This document shows, in pieces, positions 56,302 through 64,000 of a stretch of DNA of 64,000 nucleotides. Numbering within the stretch: the stretch's first letter is position 1; each line of letters starts with the position of its first letter. The notes beneath the pieces were generated by a model. That model did not search any database. It saw only the letters and a list, made by a program, of their open reading frames with translations, and was not told where the DNA came from. The translations under genes were made by a program, and so were the position numbers. The DNA is from a bacterium (lineage in GTDB: Bacteria; Elusimicrobiota; Elusimicrobia; Elusimicrobiales; UBA9959), in assembly GCA_021789695.1 (NCBI GenBank), contig JAJYJH010000003.1:1-64000 (forward strand), given 5' to 3'.

Positions 56302-58068
56302 CTAATCCACGTCGGACCCGGTGACGCGTATAACTTCCTCCACCGTGGTCATGCCGGCGAAAAGCTTGCGCAGCGCAGATTCCCTCAGCGTTATCATCCC
56401 GTTCTTGCGCGCGGTCTCTTTGATCCTGGAGGCATGGGCCTTCTCTATAATCAGAGCCCGGATGGCGTCGTTAACCTCGAGGATCTCGTGTATGCCCATG
56501 CGCCCTTTGTAGCCGGTGTTGGCGCAAACCTCGCAGCCGCGGCCTCGGGACAGAATGATTTTACCATTTTTAATACTATTATCAAGGAGAGGCTTGGGCA
56601 CGCCCAGACTGACCAGAAGGTCGGGGGTGACCTCGTAAGTCTCCTTGCAGTTCTTGCAGATGCCGCGCACCAGGCGCTGGGCCACCACCATCAGCAGCGT
56701 CGAGGACGTCAGGAACGGTTCCACCCCCATCATGCCTATTCGGGTTATCGCGCCCGGAGCGTCGTTGGTATGGAGCGTGCTGAACACCAGGTGGCCGGTC
56801 ATGGCCGCGTTGATGGCAATCGACATCGTCTCGAAGTCCCGGATCTCGCCCACCATGATAATGTCCGGGTCCTGGCGCAGGAAAGAGCGCAGGCCGGCCG
56901 AGAACGTGAGGCCGACATCGGCGTTGACGCCCACCTGGTTTATCCCCTCCAGCTGGTATTCTATCGGGTCTTCTATCGTGACGATGTTGACGTCCGGCTC
57001 GTTCAGCGTCGCGAGCGCGGAGTAGAGAGTGGTGGACTTGCCGGAGCCGGTGGGGCCGGTCACCAGGTTGATGCCGTGAGGGGCCTTGATGCACTTGGAG
57101 AAGATGGCCAGGTTCTCCGGCTCCATGCCCATATCCTCGAGTTTCAGTTTGAGGCCCGAGGAGTCCAGGATGCGCATCACGACCTTTTCTCCCGGACCGC
57201 AGGGCAGCACCGAGACGCGCAGGTCTATCTCGCGGTCGTCTATTTTGAGCTTGGTACGGCCGTCCTGCGGCAGGCGGCGCTCGGAGATGTCCAGCGTGGA
57301 CATGATCTTCAGGCGGCTGACTATCGCGTTGTGGAACTTCTTGGGCGGCGAAGGCTGCGTGTGCAGCACGCCGTCTATGCGGAAGCGGACCTTGGTCTCC
57401 TTGTAGGTGGGCTCTATGTGGATGTCCGAGGCGTGCGCCTTTATGGCCGACGAGATGATCAGGTTCACCATCTTGACTATCGGTGCGGCCTCCGTCTCGT
57501 TTAGGGAGATCAGGTCCCCGCCCCCGCCTTTGTCGGCGTCCTCTTCCACCAGCGAGACCTCCGTGGTCCCCTCGGTGGTCTTCTTCAGGATGTCGTCCAG
57601 CGCGTCCTGCGAGGTTTTGGTGCCGTAGTTCCTGTCTATAGCCTCGCTTATGTCCGACTCGGCCCCGAAAACAGGCTTTATGTCGAAGCCGGTCATCATC
57701 TTGAGGTCGTCCAGGACCACGATGTTCAACGGGTCCTCCATCGCAACCTTCAGTTTGTTGTCGGCCTTCCCGACGGCCACCAGACCGTAGCGGCGGGCTA
57801 TGTTTTCCGGGATTATCTTAAGGACGTCGGGGTCTATCTGTACGCTGCGAAGGTCCACGAACTCTATGCCGAACTGCTTGCTGAGGAACTCCAGCAGTTT
57901 ACGCTCCTCTATGAACTTCTTGTGCACCAGCAGCTGCCCCAGCTTGCCGCCGCTGGTGCGCTGCAGCTCCAGGGCTTCGTTGAGCTGGGAGGACGTGATA
58001 AGTCCCGAGGAGACGAGCATCTCACCCAGGCGTCTTGAAATATTGACCGCTATGCCTTTATCAGCCAT
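56302..58068 (-). CDS. pilB: Type IV pilus assembly ATPase PilB
   Basis: The 588-residue GspE/PilB ATPase has an N-terminal MshEN domain (about 5-150, RRLGEMLVSSGLITSSQLNEAL). The motor domain has Walker A GPTGSGKST (about 343), IVTIEDPIEYQ, Walker B IIMVGEIRDFETM and HTNDAPGA. A zinc-type cysteine tetrad follows (C-KN-C near 457 and C-EV-C near 494). It powers pilus extension. ATG at 58068 is chosen; a GTG at 58077 is possible, and neither has an SD. TATATA/TATTAT boxes lie about 45-50 nt upstream. Confidence 0.95.
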   Translation of the reverse strand: MADKGIAVNISRRLGEMLVSSGLITSSQLNEALELQRTSGGKLGQLLVHKKFIEERKLLEFLSKQFGIEFVDLRSVQIDPDVLKIIPENIARRYGLVAVGKADNKLKVAMEDPLNIVVLDDLKMMTGFDIKPVFGAESDISEAIDRNYGTKTSQDALDDILKKTTEGTTEVSLVEEDADKGGGGDLISLNETEAAPIVKMVNLIISSAIKAHASDIHIEPTYKETKVRFRIDGVLHTQPSPPKKFHNAIVSRLKIMSTLDISERRLPQDGRTKLKIDDREIDLRVSVLPCGPGEKVVMRILDSSGLKLKLEDMGMEPENLAIFSKCIKAPHGINLVTGPTGSGKSTTLYSALATLNEPDVNIVTIEDPIEYQLEGINQVGVNADVGLTFSAGLRSFLRQDPDIIMVGEIRDFETMSIAINAAMTGHLVFSTLHTNDAPGAITRIGMMGVEPFLTSSTLLMVVAQRLVRGICKNCKETYEVTPDLLVSLGVPKPLLDNSIKNGKIILSRGRGCEVCANTGYKGRMGIHEILEVNDAIRALIIEKAHASRIKETARKNGMITLRESALRKLFAGMTTVEEVIRVTGSDVD

Positions 58069-58175
58069 ATAGGGCACGGCGCGCCCCGCGCGACGGGAAA
58101 GCGCCGTCTATATAATACAATATCTGCGCTGAGCGGTTGGCGCCCCGGGCTTCGCCGCGGAGGCGGTCCGGAGCG

Positions 58176-60674
58176 CTAGAACAGTTCCTCGTCAGACTCC
58201 TGCGCCTTTAGGTATTTGACCTGGTCCGGCTCGGTCTGTGGGTTCTCGAAGCCGCTCGGGGCCTGGTCGGAACGATCGGCCGCCGGCTCTTCCGGCAGCG
58301 GCAATATCGGGATTTCGCCGCCGTGGCGTTTCCCGGATTTGATGGAACGCTTGACCGTCTTGCGGACATGCTTCCTGACCGGCGCGGCGCTGGCCGTGGC
58401 GGCCTTTGCGGGGGAACTAAGCAGATCTATCGCATTGTTGTTTATCCCCCGCACGATGTCGTTATTGGCCGCGTCCACCTCGAACTGGTAGACGACCGGC
58501 TCCTGCCTCGGCCTCAGCAAGCGGTACTGCACCACCAGGATATCGCCGTGCAGGGGGGTGGCGGTCCACTCCTCGCTGGCGCCGCCGCGGGAGGTGAGGA
58601 ACGAGTTCGCGAACCAGCTGGAGATGGTACCGCGCCCGCCGGAAAGCTTGTAATTCTTGACTATGTCCAGCGCCTTCTGGATATTGTCGTTCGCCGGCTG
58701 CTGCGCCTCCTGAGGCTGCACGACGGGAGCCTGGGCCGCGGCCGGAAGCTGCTGCTGGCCTGCGGGGGCCTGCTGCGCCGCCGCGGCGCCGGTCTGGCCG
58801 GGCAGGGCGGCTGGCTGCTCGGTCGCCTTGGGCCCGGACTGCGGAAGCTGGCTCGCCATGACGGGGCCCTTTTTATTGCTCCCGAGATTGAGCATGGAGA
58901 ACTGGGAGAAACTGACCCCCGAGCCAAGGAAGAAATAGCCGAGTCCGCCGGCGGCTATGGAGCCGAATGCGACCATAATAACTATAAACGCCGTTTTTCC
59001 ACCGCGCCTGGGCTTAACGGCCTGCTTCTGCGGCACTTCAGCCTTGGTTTTGCCCTTCAGTTCCGGGACGGGGATGCGCTGCGTCTTATCCGGAGAGTCT
59101 GCCGGAGCTTTAACGGCGGCGGGCACGGCGGAAGTGGCCGGCTCGGCGCGAAGCGGGGCCGCGGCCTGCGGCTCAACGGCGGCCGAGGCCGCACGAAGCG
59201 GCTGGAACTGGAAGGATGGCAGAGCCTCCTGGGCGCGGGAAGACTGCTGGGCGGGTTGTAGCGGTTGGCTGGCCGGCTGCATAACGGGTAGTGGCCGGGG
59301 GACAGGGACAGGCTGCTGAGGCTGGACCGGATGAGATATACCCATGTCGAAGGTCGGCGGCTTGACCGGCCTGGGTTCCGGCTGAACCTGCTGCGGCACG
59401 TTCTCCTGGCGAGGCTCTATCTGAAAGCGCTGTATTTCCGGCTGGGTGGTGACTACGGTGAAATCATATACCAGGCCTCCCGCCTGCTGAGGCAGAGGCT
59501 CCAGGTTCTCCGGCTTTAAGGCGCCCTGGGGAGCGGGTTCCGGGCCAGTAAGAGGCTGACCGTAATCGAAAGCGGGGTGCTGCGTCTGGCCCAGGCTCTT
59601 CAGTTTGCGGCTGGTAAGGCCCGCATCCTCGTCTTTAGCCTCTTTGCCGAGAGAGCTCTCCATCCTGATCTCGGCCGCGGGTTTCATGCTCTTGAATGTT
59701 TTCAGCTTTACGTCCCGAAAAACCGGTTCCTGGGCAGGCTGGGCCGCGGCTTCCTGGACCGGCTGCTCCTGCCCGGCCGCGCCGACAAGGCTTTGCGGCG
59801 CGACGGCTTCGGCCCTGAGGGACTTAAGCGGTTCAGCCTCGGCCCGGGGCTCGGCTTCAAGGGGCTTGGCCTCCGCTTCCGGCTGCGGGACCGGAGGGAG
59901 CTGTTCCGCGCGTACCGCGGCCCCGGGGCCGCGGGCGGGAGGCTCTTCGGCCGGCGCTTCCTCCTTGGACAGAGTTACCTCTTTGGCCAGCTTCTCTTCT
60001 TTAAAGGAAAGTTCTTCTTTCTTGATTTCCTCTATCTGGCGCAGGGTTTCCGCCTTGCGCCCGAGGTCGGCCAGGTGGCGCAGCTCTTCCAGCTCCTTTA
60101 CGTCTTCGCCGGACTTTTCCAGCTCGCCCTTGAGGCGGGCCTCAAGTTCGTGTATACGGAGCTGGTTCTTCTTCTCCTCCATCTCCTTCAGACGCATCTT
60201 CTCCAGGAGGAGGTTCTTCTCCCAGCGCGCGGCTTCCAACTCCTCCTGTATGCGGGAAAGGCGAATATCGAACTTCTCTGCGAGCTCGTAATCGGCCTCG
60301 ACCGGCTGGCCTACGGAAGCCGACGTGGGCTCCTGCCGCTGACCCAGTACGCCGTCTATGGCGGCAAGCAGGTCGCCATAAGAGGCGCCTGGCCCTGGTT
60401 CGCGGTCCTCGAAATACCTGACGGAGGAATTAAAGCCCGTCTCGTACTCGTAAAGGCCGGAAACGGCGCCGGAGGTCACGACACGGCCGGCGCCGATGCT
60501 AGTGGCGGCGGCTATCTCTGCCACCTGGGAGGCCGGGCGCCAGTCTCCGGGGTTATCGCCGGTGGCGCTCTCGGGGCAGACCAGGCTTTCCTCGGCAAAA
60601 GCGGGCAGGGCCAGCAGTTCAGCCGGCTCATAGGGCCCGAGAATATTGCCTTCCGAGTAGAACCAGTATTTCAT
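58176..60674 (-). CDS. Large GYF-like, coiled-coil and Pro/Gln/Ala-rich single-span membrane protein
   Basis: The 832-residue protein starts KYWFYSEGNILGPYEPAEL and ends that module with GDWRPASQV (about 48), the GYF_2/DUF4339 pattern. A coiled coil follows (about 125-240, Glu/Lys/Leu rich). A long low-complexity Pro/Gln/Ala/Glu region runs to about 545. One TM helix lies near 560-580 (FIVIMVAFGSIAAGGLGYFF). A second Gln/Ala-rich linker and a small folded domain follow (about 665-755, with ISSWFANSFLTSRGGASEEW). The tail is acidic. Function unknown. It lies upstream of pilB in the same direction, with 107 nt between. Composition-driven annotation is uncertain. Confidence 0.65.
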   Translation of the reverse strand: MKYWFYSEGNILGPYEPAELLALPAFAEESLVCPESATGDNPGDWRPASQVAEIAAATSIGAGRVVTSGAVSGLYEYETGFNSSVRYFEDREPGPGASYGDLLAAIDGVLGQRQEPTSASVGQPVEADYELAEKFDIRLSRIQEELEAARWEKNLLLEKMRLKEMEEKKNQLRIHELEARLKGELEKSGEDVKELEELRHLADLGRKAETLRQIEEIKKEELSFKEEKLAKEVTLSKEEAPAEEPPARGPGAAVRAEQLPPVPQPEAEAKPLEAEPRAEAEPLKSLRAEAVAPQSLVGAAGQEQPVQEAAAQPAQEPVFRDVKLKTFKSMKPAAEIRMESSLGKEAKDEDAGLTSRKLKSLGQTQHPAFDYGQPLTGPEPAPQGALKPENLEPLPQQAGGLVYDFTVVTTQPEIQRFQIEPRQENVPQQVQPEPRPVKPPTFDMGISHPVQPQQPVPVPRPLPVMQPASQPLQPAQQSSRAQEALPSFQFQPLRAASAAVEPQAAAPLRAEPATSAVPAAVKAPADSPDKTQRIPVPELKGKTKAEVPQKQAVKPRRGGKTAFIVIMVAFGSIAAGGLGYFFLGSGVSFSQFSMLNLGSNKKGPVMASQLPQSGPKATEQPAALPGQTGAAAAQQAPAGQQQLPAAAQAPVVQPQEAQQPANDNIQKALDIVKNYKLSGGRGTISSWFANSFLTSRGGASEEWTATPLHGDILVVQYRLLRPRQEPVVYQFEVDAANNDIVRGINNNAIDLLSSPAKAATASAAPVRKHVRKTVKRSIKSGKRHGGEIPILPLPEEPAADRSDQAPSGFENPQTEPDQVKYLKAQESDEELF

Positions 60675-60762
60675 AGGTCTAGCCAGATAAATTCTACAAC
60701 TCGGCTATGTAGGATGTAATGCAAAAATGTGGCTATTTTGTTACAGGTCCGGCTTTTTCACT

Positions 60763-60800
60763 CGGCCCTCGCGCTGCGCAAGCGCGGGCTTCGCGAGGCC
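60763..60800. other. GC-rich palindromic segment between GYF-like gene and gltX
   Basis: CCTCGCG (60767-60773) and CGCGAGG (60792-60798) pair, and the 18 nt between can pair again around GCGCAAGCGC-like bases. There is no T-run on either strand. It may be a REP-like hairpin or an mRNA 3' end for gltX. The 182-nt gap holds nothing else recognisable. Confidence 0.3.
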
Positions 60801-60856
60801 CCTGGGAAGGCGCACCCTCACTTCTGCGCTTCCTGCGTTTCCAGGCAAAACCGGGA

Positions 60857-62299
60857 CTACAGGCGGCTTACGGCGTGGGCGATGCGGCGCAGGGACTCTT
60901 CTTTGCCCAGGAGCTCGGCGATCTCGGGCGCGCCCGTCGGGGTGACGGCCATGCCGGAAAGCGCTATGCGCAGCGGCCACATGACCGGCCCCAGTTTGGC
61001 GCCCTTGGACTCGGCATAGGACCTTACGGCGGCCAGGATGAAGACGTTGTCCCAGGCGGCCAGGCCGCCCAGGATCCCCTTCAGGTCAGTAAGCGTCGCC
61101 TTGCTGCCCTCCAGGGTGGTCTTGTTCTTGGCGTGCACGAACAGCTCCGTGGAGTAGTCCGCGTCGAAGGCCGTCAGGAAGGAAGTCATGGCCGTCAGGT
61201 CGCCGAGCTTCTCCACCTTGCCCTGGATATAGGCCGAGAGTTTCTTCGCGTCGAAGCCGGCTTTCACCGCCTCGGGATAGAACTTCAGGAACAGCTCGTG
61301 GGCCCGCTCGGGCGGCAGGGCCTTCACGTGCTGGGCGTTTAGCCAGGTCAGCTTGGTCTCGTCGAACATCGCCGGCGCCTTGCCTATGCGGGCTATGTCG
61401 AACTTGGCCACCAAGTCGGCCTTCGTGAAGAACTCCTGCTCGGTGCCGGGGTTCCAGCCGAGAAGCGCGATATAGTTGACGATGGCCTCGGGCAAAAAGC
61501 CCTTGGCGAGCAGGTCGGACAGGGCCGCGCTGCCCTCGCGCTTGGAGAGCTTCTTGCCGTCGTGGCCGAGTATATGTGGCAGGTGGATGTGCTCCGGTAT
61601 GGCCCAGCCGAAGGCCCGGTAGAGCAGGATATACTTAGGTGTCGAGGAGATGTATTCGCAGCCGCGCATCACGTGCGTGATGCCCATCAAGTGGTCGTCC
61701 ACGACATTGGCGAAATTGTACGTCGGGAAGCCGTCTCGCTTGAGCAGGATCTGGTCATCGAGCTGCTTATTCTCCACCACAATGTCGCCGTAGATGAAGT
61801 CCTTGAAGGAGGTGGAGCCCTCCTCGTCTATCTTCTGCCTTATCACGAAAGGCATGCCCTTGGCGAGGTTGACCCGCACCTCCGCCTCGGAGAGGCGCGA
61901 GCAACGGCCGTCATAGCCCAGTATCGGGCCGTCGTGCTCCTCGTCGCCGGACTCGTCCTGCTTCTCCGTCTTCTCGCAGAAGCAGCGGTAAGCGCGGCCT
62001 TCCTTCACCAGCTGCTCCGCGTACTGTCGGTAGAGGTGGCGCCGCTCGCTCTGCACGTACGGCCCCGCGGAGCCGCCCACGTCGGGCCCCTCATCGTGCT
62101 CGAGGCCCGTCACGCGCAAGCTCTCGTAGATCACCTTCACGGCATCTCCGACAAGGCGGGCCTGGTCGGTATCCTCTATGCGCAGAATGAATTTTCCGCC
62201 GTTCTTGCGCGCGTGCAGATAGGCGTAGAGCGCGGTACGCAGGTTGCCTATGTGCATGTAGCCGGTGGGGCTGGGGGCGAATCTGGTCCTGACTTCCAT
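60857..62299 (-). CDS. gltX: Glutamyl-tRNA synthetase
   Basis: The 480-residue class I enzyme charges tRNA-Glu (and possibly tRNA-Gln). FAPSPTGYMHIGNLRTAL (about 7-24) is the HIGH-type motif and LRIEDTD follows. A catalytic core with HVMRGCEYISSTPKY (about 209) and KKLSKREG (about 250-257, KMSKS equivalent) is complete. A C-terminal anticodon-binding helical domain (about 330-480) follows. A short AGGA SD precedes ATG. It starts 32 nt downstream of the recN stop, so recN-gltX may be one transcript. Confidence 0.97.
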   Translation of the reverse strand: MEVRTRFAPSPTGYMHIGNLRTALYAYLHARKNGGKFILRIEDTDQARLVGDAVKVIYESLRVTGLEHDEGPDVGGSAGPYVQSERRHLYRQYAEQLVKEGRAYRCFCEKTEKQDESGDEEHDGPILGYDGRCSRLSEAEVRVNLAKGMPFVIRQKIDEEGSTSFKDFIYGDIVVENKQLDDQILLKRDGFPTYNFANVVDDHLMGITHVMRGCEYISSTPKYILLYRAFGWAIPEHIHLPHILGHDGKKLSKREGSAALSDLLAKGFLPEAIVNYIALLGWNPGTEQEFFTKADLVAKFDIARIGKAPAMFDETKLTWLNAQHVKALPPERAHELFLKFYPEAVKAGFDAKKLSAYIQGKVEKLGDLTAMTSFLTAFDADYSTELFVHAKNKTTLEGSKATLTDLKGILGGLAAWDNVFILAAVRSYAESKGAKLGPVMWPLRIALSGMAVTPTGAPEIAELLGKEESLRRIAHAVSRL

Positions 62300-62331
62300 A
62301 GGGTCCTCTTGGGCTGCGGATTAGGCGGAAA

Positions 62332-63981
62332 CTATTTACGGCTCTCGGCTATAAGCTCGCGGGCGTGCTTAAGGCCGAGCTCGGTGGATTGTTTTTTTCC
62401 TCCGAGCATACGGGCTATCTCGCGCTCGCGGGCGGCGGGATCCAGCTCGCGCACGGCGGCGGCGGCGACGCCGTCCCGCACGTCCTTCTCCACGAAGAAA
62501 TGCCGCTCGCCGAAGGCCGCCACCTGCGGCAGGTGCGTTATGCAGAAGAGCTGCTTGTCGCGGGCGAGCTTGGCGAGCTTCTCCCCCACCAGGCGGCCGG
62601 TCACCGCGCCCACGCCAGCGTCCACTTCGTCGAAGACCTGCGCGCCTATGCGGTCGGCGCGGCTGAGCACGGTCTTCAAAGCCAGCATGACACGGGCCAT
62701 CTCGCCTCCGGAGGCCGTGTAGCGCAGCGGCCGCAGCGGATAGCCGGGGTTGGCCGTAAAAAGGTATTCCACCGAATCGCCGCCGGCGGCGGTAATGCCG
62801 GCCTCGTCGTAGGCGCAGTCCGCCGAGAAGCGCACTTCCTTGAAGCCGAGGCCCTCCGCCTCCTTGACGATCTCGGCCGAGAGTTTCTTGGCAGCCGTCT
62901 CGCGCTTGTCATGCAGCGCGGAGGCCAGCTTCTCCAGCTTGGCGCGCGCGGCGGCGAGTTTTTTCTCTATTTCGGAGCGGTCGAGCGACATATCGTCGAG
63001 ACTCGCGGCTTTGGCACTAAGCTCCCCGGCCCTGGCGAGCACGGCGCGGATGTCGGCCCCGTACTTCTTCTTTAGGGACTTGAACTTCTCCAGCCGGCCC
63101 TGCACCCTGTCCACCTCGCCGGCGTCGCAGTGCACGCTCTTGCCGTAGGCGCGCAGCTCCCCGCAGAGGTCGCGCAGCTCTATCACGGCCGAATTCAGGC
63201 GGACGGCCAGCGGGTCGGCCACGGCGTCTATCACGGCGAGGGCCTTCAGGCGCTCCAGGGCCTTTTCGGCGGCGGCGGCGGCTTCATCCAGACCGCCGTG
63301 GGCCTCGCCGGAGATGGTAGAGAGCTTCTCGGAGTTCTTCAGGCGCGGCCAGAGGGCTTCCAGCTCCTCCTCCTCGCCTTCCTTCAGGTTCGCGGATTCT
63401 ATCTCGTTCAGCTGGAACCTGTAGAGGTCCAGCAGGCGGGCGCGCTCGTCCTCGGAAAGGGAAACGGCGTTCAGCGCTTCCTCCAGGGACTTAGCGGCGG
63501 TCCAGGCCTCGCCTACGGCTTTAACCTCTTTCTCCAGCCGGCCGTAGCGGTCCAGCAGGTCGCGCTGGGTCTCGGATTTAAGCAGGCTCTGGTGCTCGTT
63601 CTGCCCGTGAAAATCCACCAGCCAGCCGCCCAGCTCGGAGAGCTGGGCCAGCGTGGCCGGGGCGCCGTTTACGACGGCGCGCGTGCGGCCCCTGGGGTCG
63701 GCCTGGCGGCGCACCTTGAAAGTTTTCCCGTTAACGCTCCAGCGCTCGGCGGCGCCGGGAGGCAGATTATCGGCCTCGAACTCGCCCTCCACCTCGGCCG
63801 CGGCCGCGCCGGGACGCAGGATGTCGGAACCGGAGCGCTCGCCCAGCAGGAAGCCCAGCGCCGAGATAATGATGGACTTGCCGGCGCCGGTCTCTCCGGT
63901 GAAGACGTTAAGTCCGGGCCCGGGCTCCAGGTCCAGCGAATCTATCACCGCGAAGTTGCGTATCGAGAGCTTCTTAAGCAT
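62332..63981 (-). CDS. recN: DNA repair protein RecN
   Basis: The 549-residue SMC-like ATPase acts in double-strand break repair. It starts LKKLSIRNFAVIDSLDLEPGPGLNVFTGETGAGKS (Walker A within the first 40 residues). DFHGQNEHQSLL (about 121) is the RecN-specific Q-loop region. Coiled coils flank a short hinge, and the C-terminal half has SGGEMARVMLALKTVL (signature) and QVFDEVDAGVGA (Walker B). ATG at 63981 gives the standard N-terminus. A TTG at 63990 is possible and the true upstream region lies beyond the window edge. Other repair genes here are uvrC and ogt. Confidence 0.94.
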   Translation of the reverse strand: MLKKLSIRNFAVIDSLDLEPGPGLNVFTGETGAGKSIIISALGFLLGERSGSDILRPGAAAAEVEGEFEADNLPPGAAERWSVNGKTFKVRRQADPRGRTRAVVNGAPATLAQLSELGGWLVDFHGQNEHQSLLKSETQRDLLDRYGRLEKEVKAVGEAWTAAKSLEEALNAVSLSEDERARLLDLYRFQLNEIESANLKEGEEEELEALWPRLKNSEKLSTISGEAHGGLDEAAAAAEKALERLKALAVIDAVADPLAVRLNSAVIELRDLCGELRAYGKSVHCDAGEVDRVQGRLEKFKSLKKKYGADIRAVLARAGELSAKAASLDDMSLDRSEIEKKLAAARAKLEKLASALHDKRETAAKKLSAEIVKEAEGLGFKEVRFSADCAYDEAGITAAGGDSVEYLFTANPGYPLRPLRYTASGGEMARVMLALKTVLSRADRIGAQVFDEVDAGVGAVTGRLVGEKLAKLARDKQLFCITHLPQVAAFGERHFFVEKDVRDGVAAAAVRELDPAAREREIARMLGGKKQSTELGLKHARELIAESRK

Positions 63982-64000
63982 ATCAGCCAAATCGCCTTGG

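Noticed and set aside
60763-60800. Rho-independent terminator after gltX
   Set aside because: Palindromic, but no T-run follows on either strand. Kept only as an unexplained hairpin.

Overview
The window is 64 kb of GC-rich (about 60-65% by eye), gene-dense bacterial chromosome. The cell is a diderm: it has Lgt, Lnt, an LptE-like lipoprotein, GT9 and GT2 glycosyltransferases, type IV pilus ATPases and several signal-peptide proteins. ThyX, a fermentative microcompartment, and the absence of any respiratory gene in the window suggest an anaerobe. The mixture of housekeeping genes looks most like Elusimicrobiota or a related deep diderm phylum. That placement is inference, not something the sequence proves.

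Layout. 1-7.8 kb: ClpB-type tail, tmk-holB-metG, pssA/psd, tRNA-Leu(TAA), and a four-gene minus-strand run (secreted protein, O-methyltransferase, TlpA-DUF3738 fusion, NYN nuclease-like). 7.9-14 kb: phosphohexomutase, enolase, FtsB-like, MBL hydrolase, HAD phosphatase, lgt, RluD-type synthase. 14-18.4 kb: GH57 branching enzyme with DUF4912, and a threonine-dehydrogenase homologue upstream of kbl. 18.5-21 kb: GH84 hexosaminidase and a TPR-like protein. 21-31 kb: a compact minus-strand bacterial microcompartment (BMC) operon. 31-36 kb: secreted HELVH protein, YtxH, sodium:solute symporter, GH3 hexosaminidase, MazG. 36-44 kb: thyX, orphan efflux-type adaptor, HemQ-like protein, glgC, phoH, ybeY, GT9, lnt. 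44-54 kb: leuS-lptE-holA, rpsT, murJ, uvrC, ogt, rhodanese, GT2. 54-64 kb: pilC-pilT-pilB in reverse, a large GYF-like/coiled-coil protein, gltX, recN.

The centrepiece is the BMC locus. It encodes two BMC-H hexamers, two tandem-domain BMC-T trimers (one PduT-like with the Fe-S pore cysteine), three BMC-P pentamers, and the metabolosome core aldehyde dehydrogenase plus PduL. The signature enzymes are deoxyribose-phosphate aldolase (DeoC) and an RpiB-family isomerase, with triosephosphate isomerase, a PduS-like Fe-S flavoprotein and an aminotransferase. This matches the sugar-phosphate-utilizing (SPU) idea. DeoC would make glyceraldehyde-3-P plus acetaldehyde. AldDH and PduL would turn acetaldehyde into acetyl-CoA and acetyl-phosphate. 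TPI would take the triose-P into glycolysis. No alcohol dehydrogenase is present, so NADH may be reoxidised by electron export through PduS and the PduT-like Fe-S pore. DeoC, AldDH and PduL carry N-terminal encapsulation-type helices. DeoC also has an unusual five-cysteine linker, and RpiB lacks the canonical catalytic cysteine.

A second theme is that many monocistronic or first genes have a good -10 box only 6-10 nt before the start codon and no Shine-Dalgarno, implying leaderless mRNAs. Internal operon genes mostly have SD sites or overlapping ATGA/TGATG/GTGA/TTGA junctions. A third theme is homologues with altered active sites: the Tdh homologue without catalytic zinc ligands, the HemQ-like protein without heme His, YbeY with His-to-Asp, UvrC without its HhH domain, and a TlpA-like domain with only one active-site Cys. 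No CRISPR array, prophage or insertion sequence was seen. No stretch longer than 300 bases lacks a gene.
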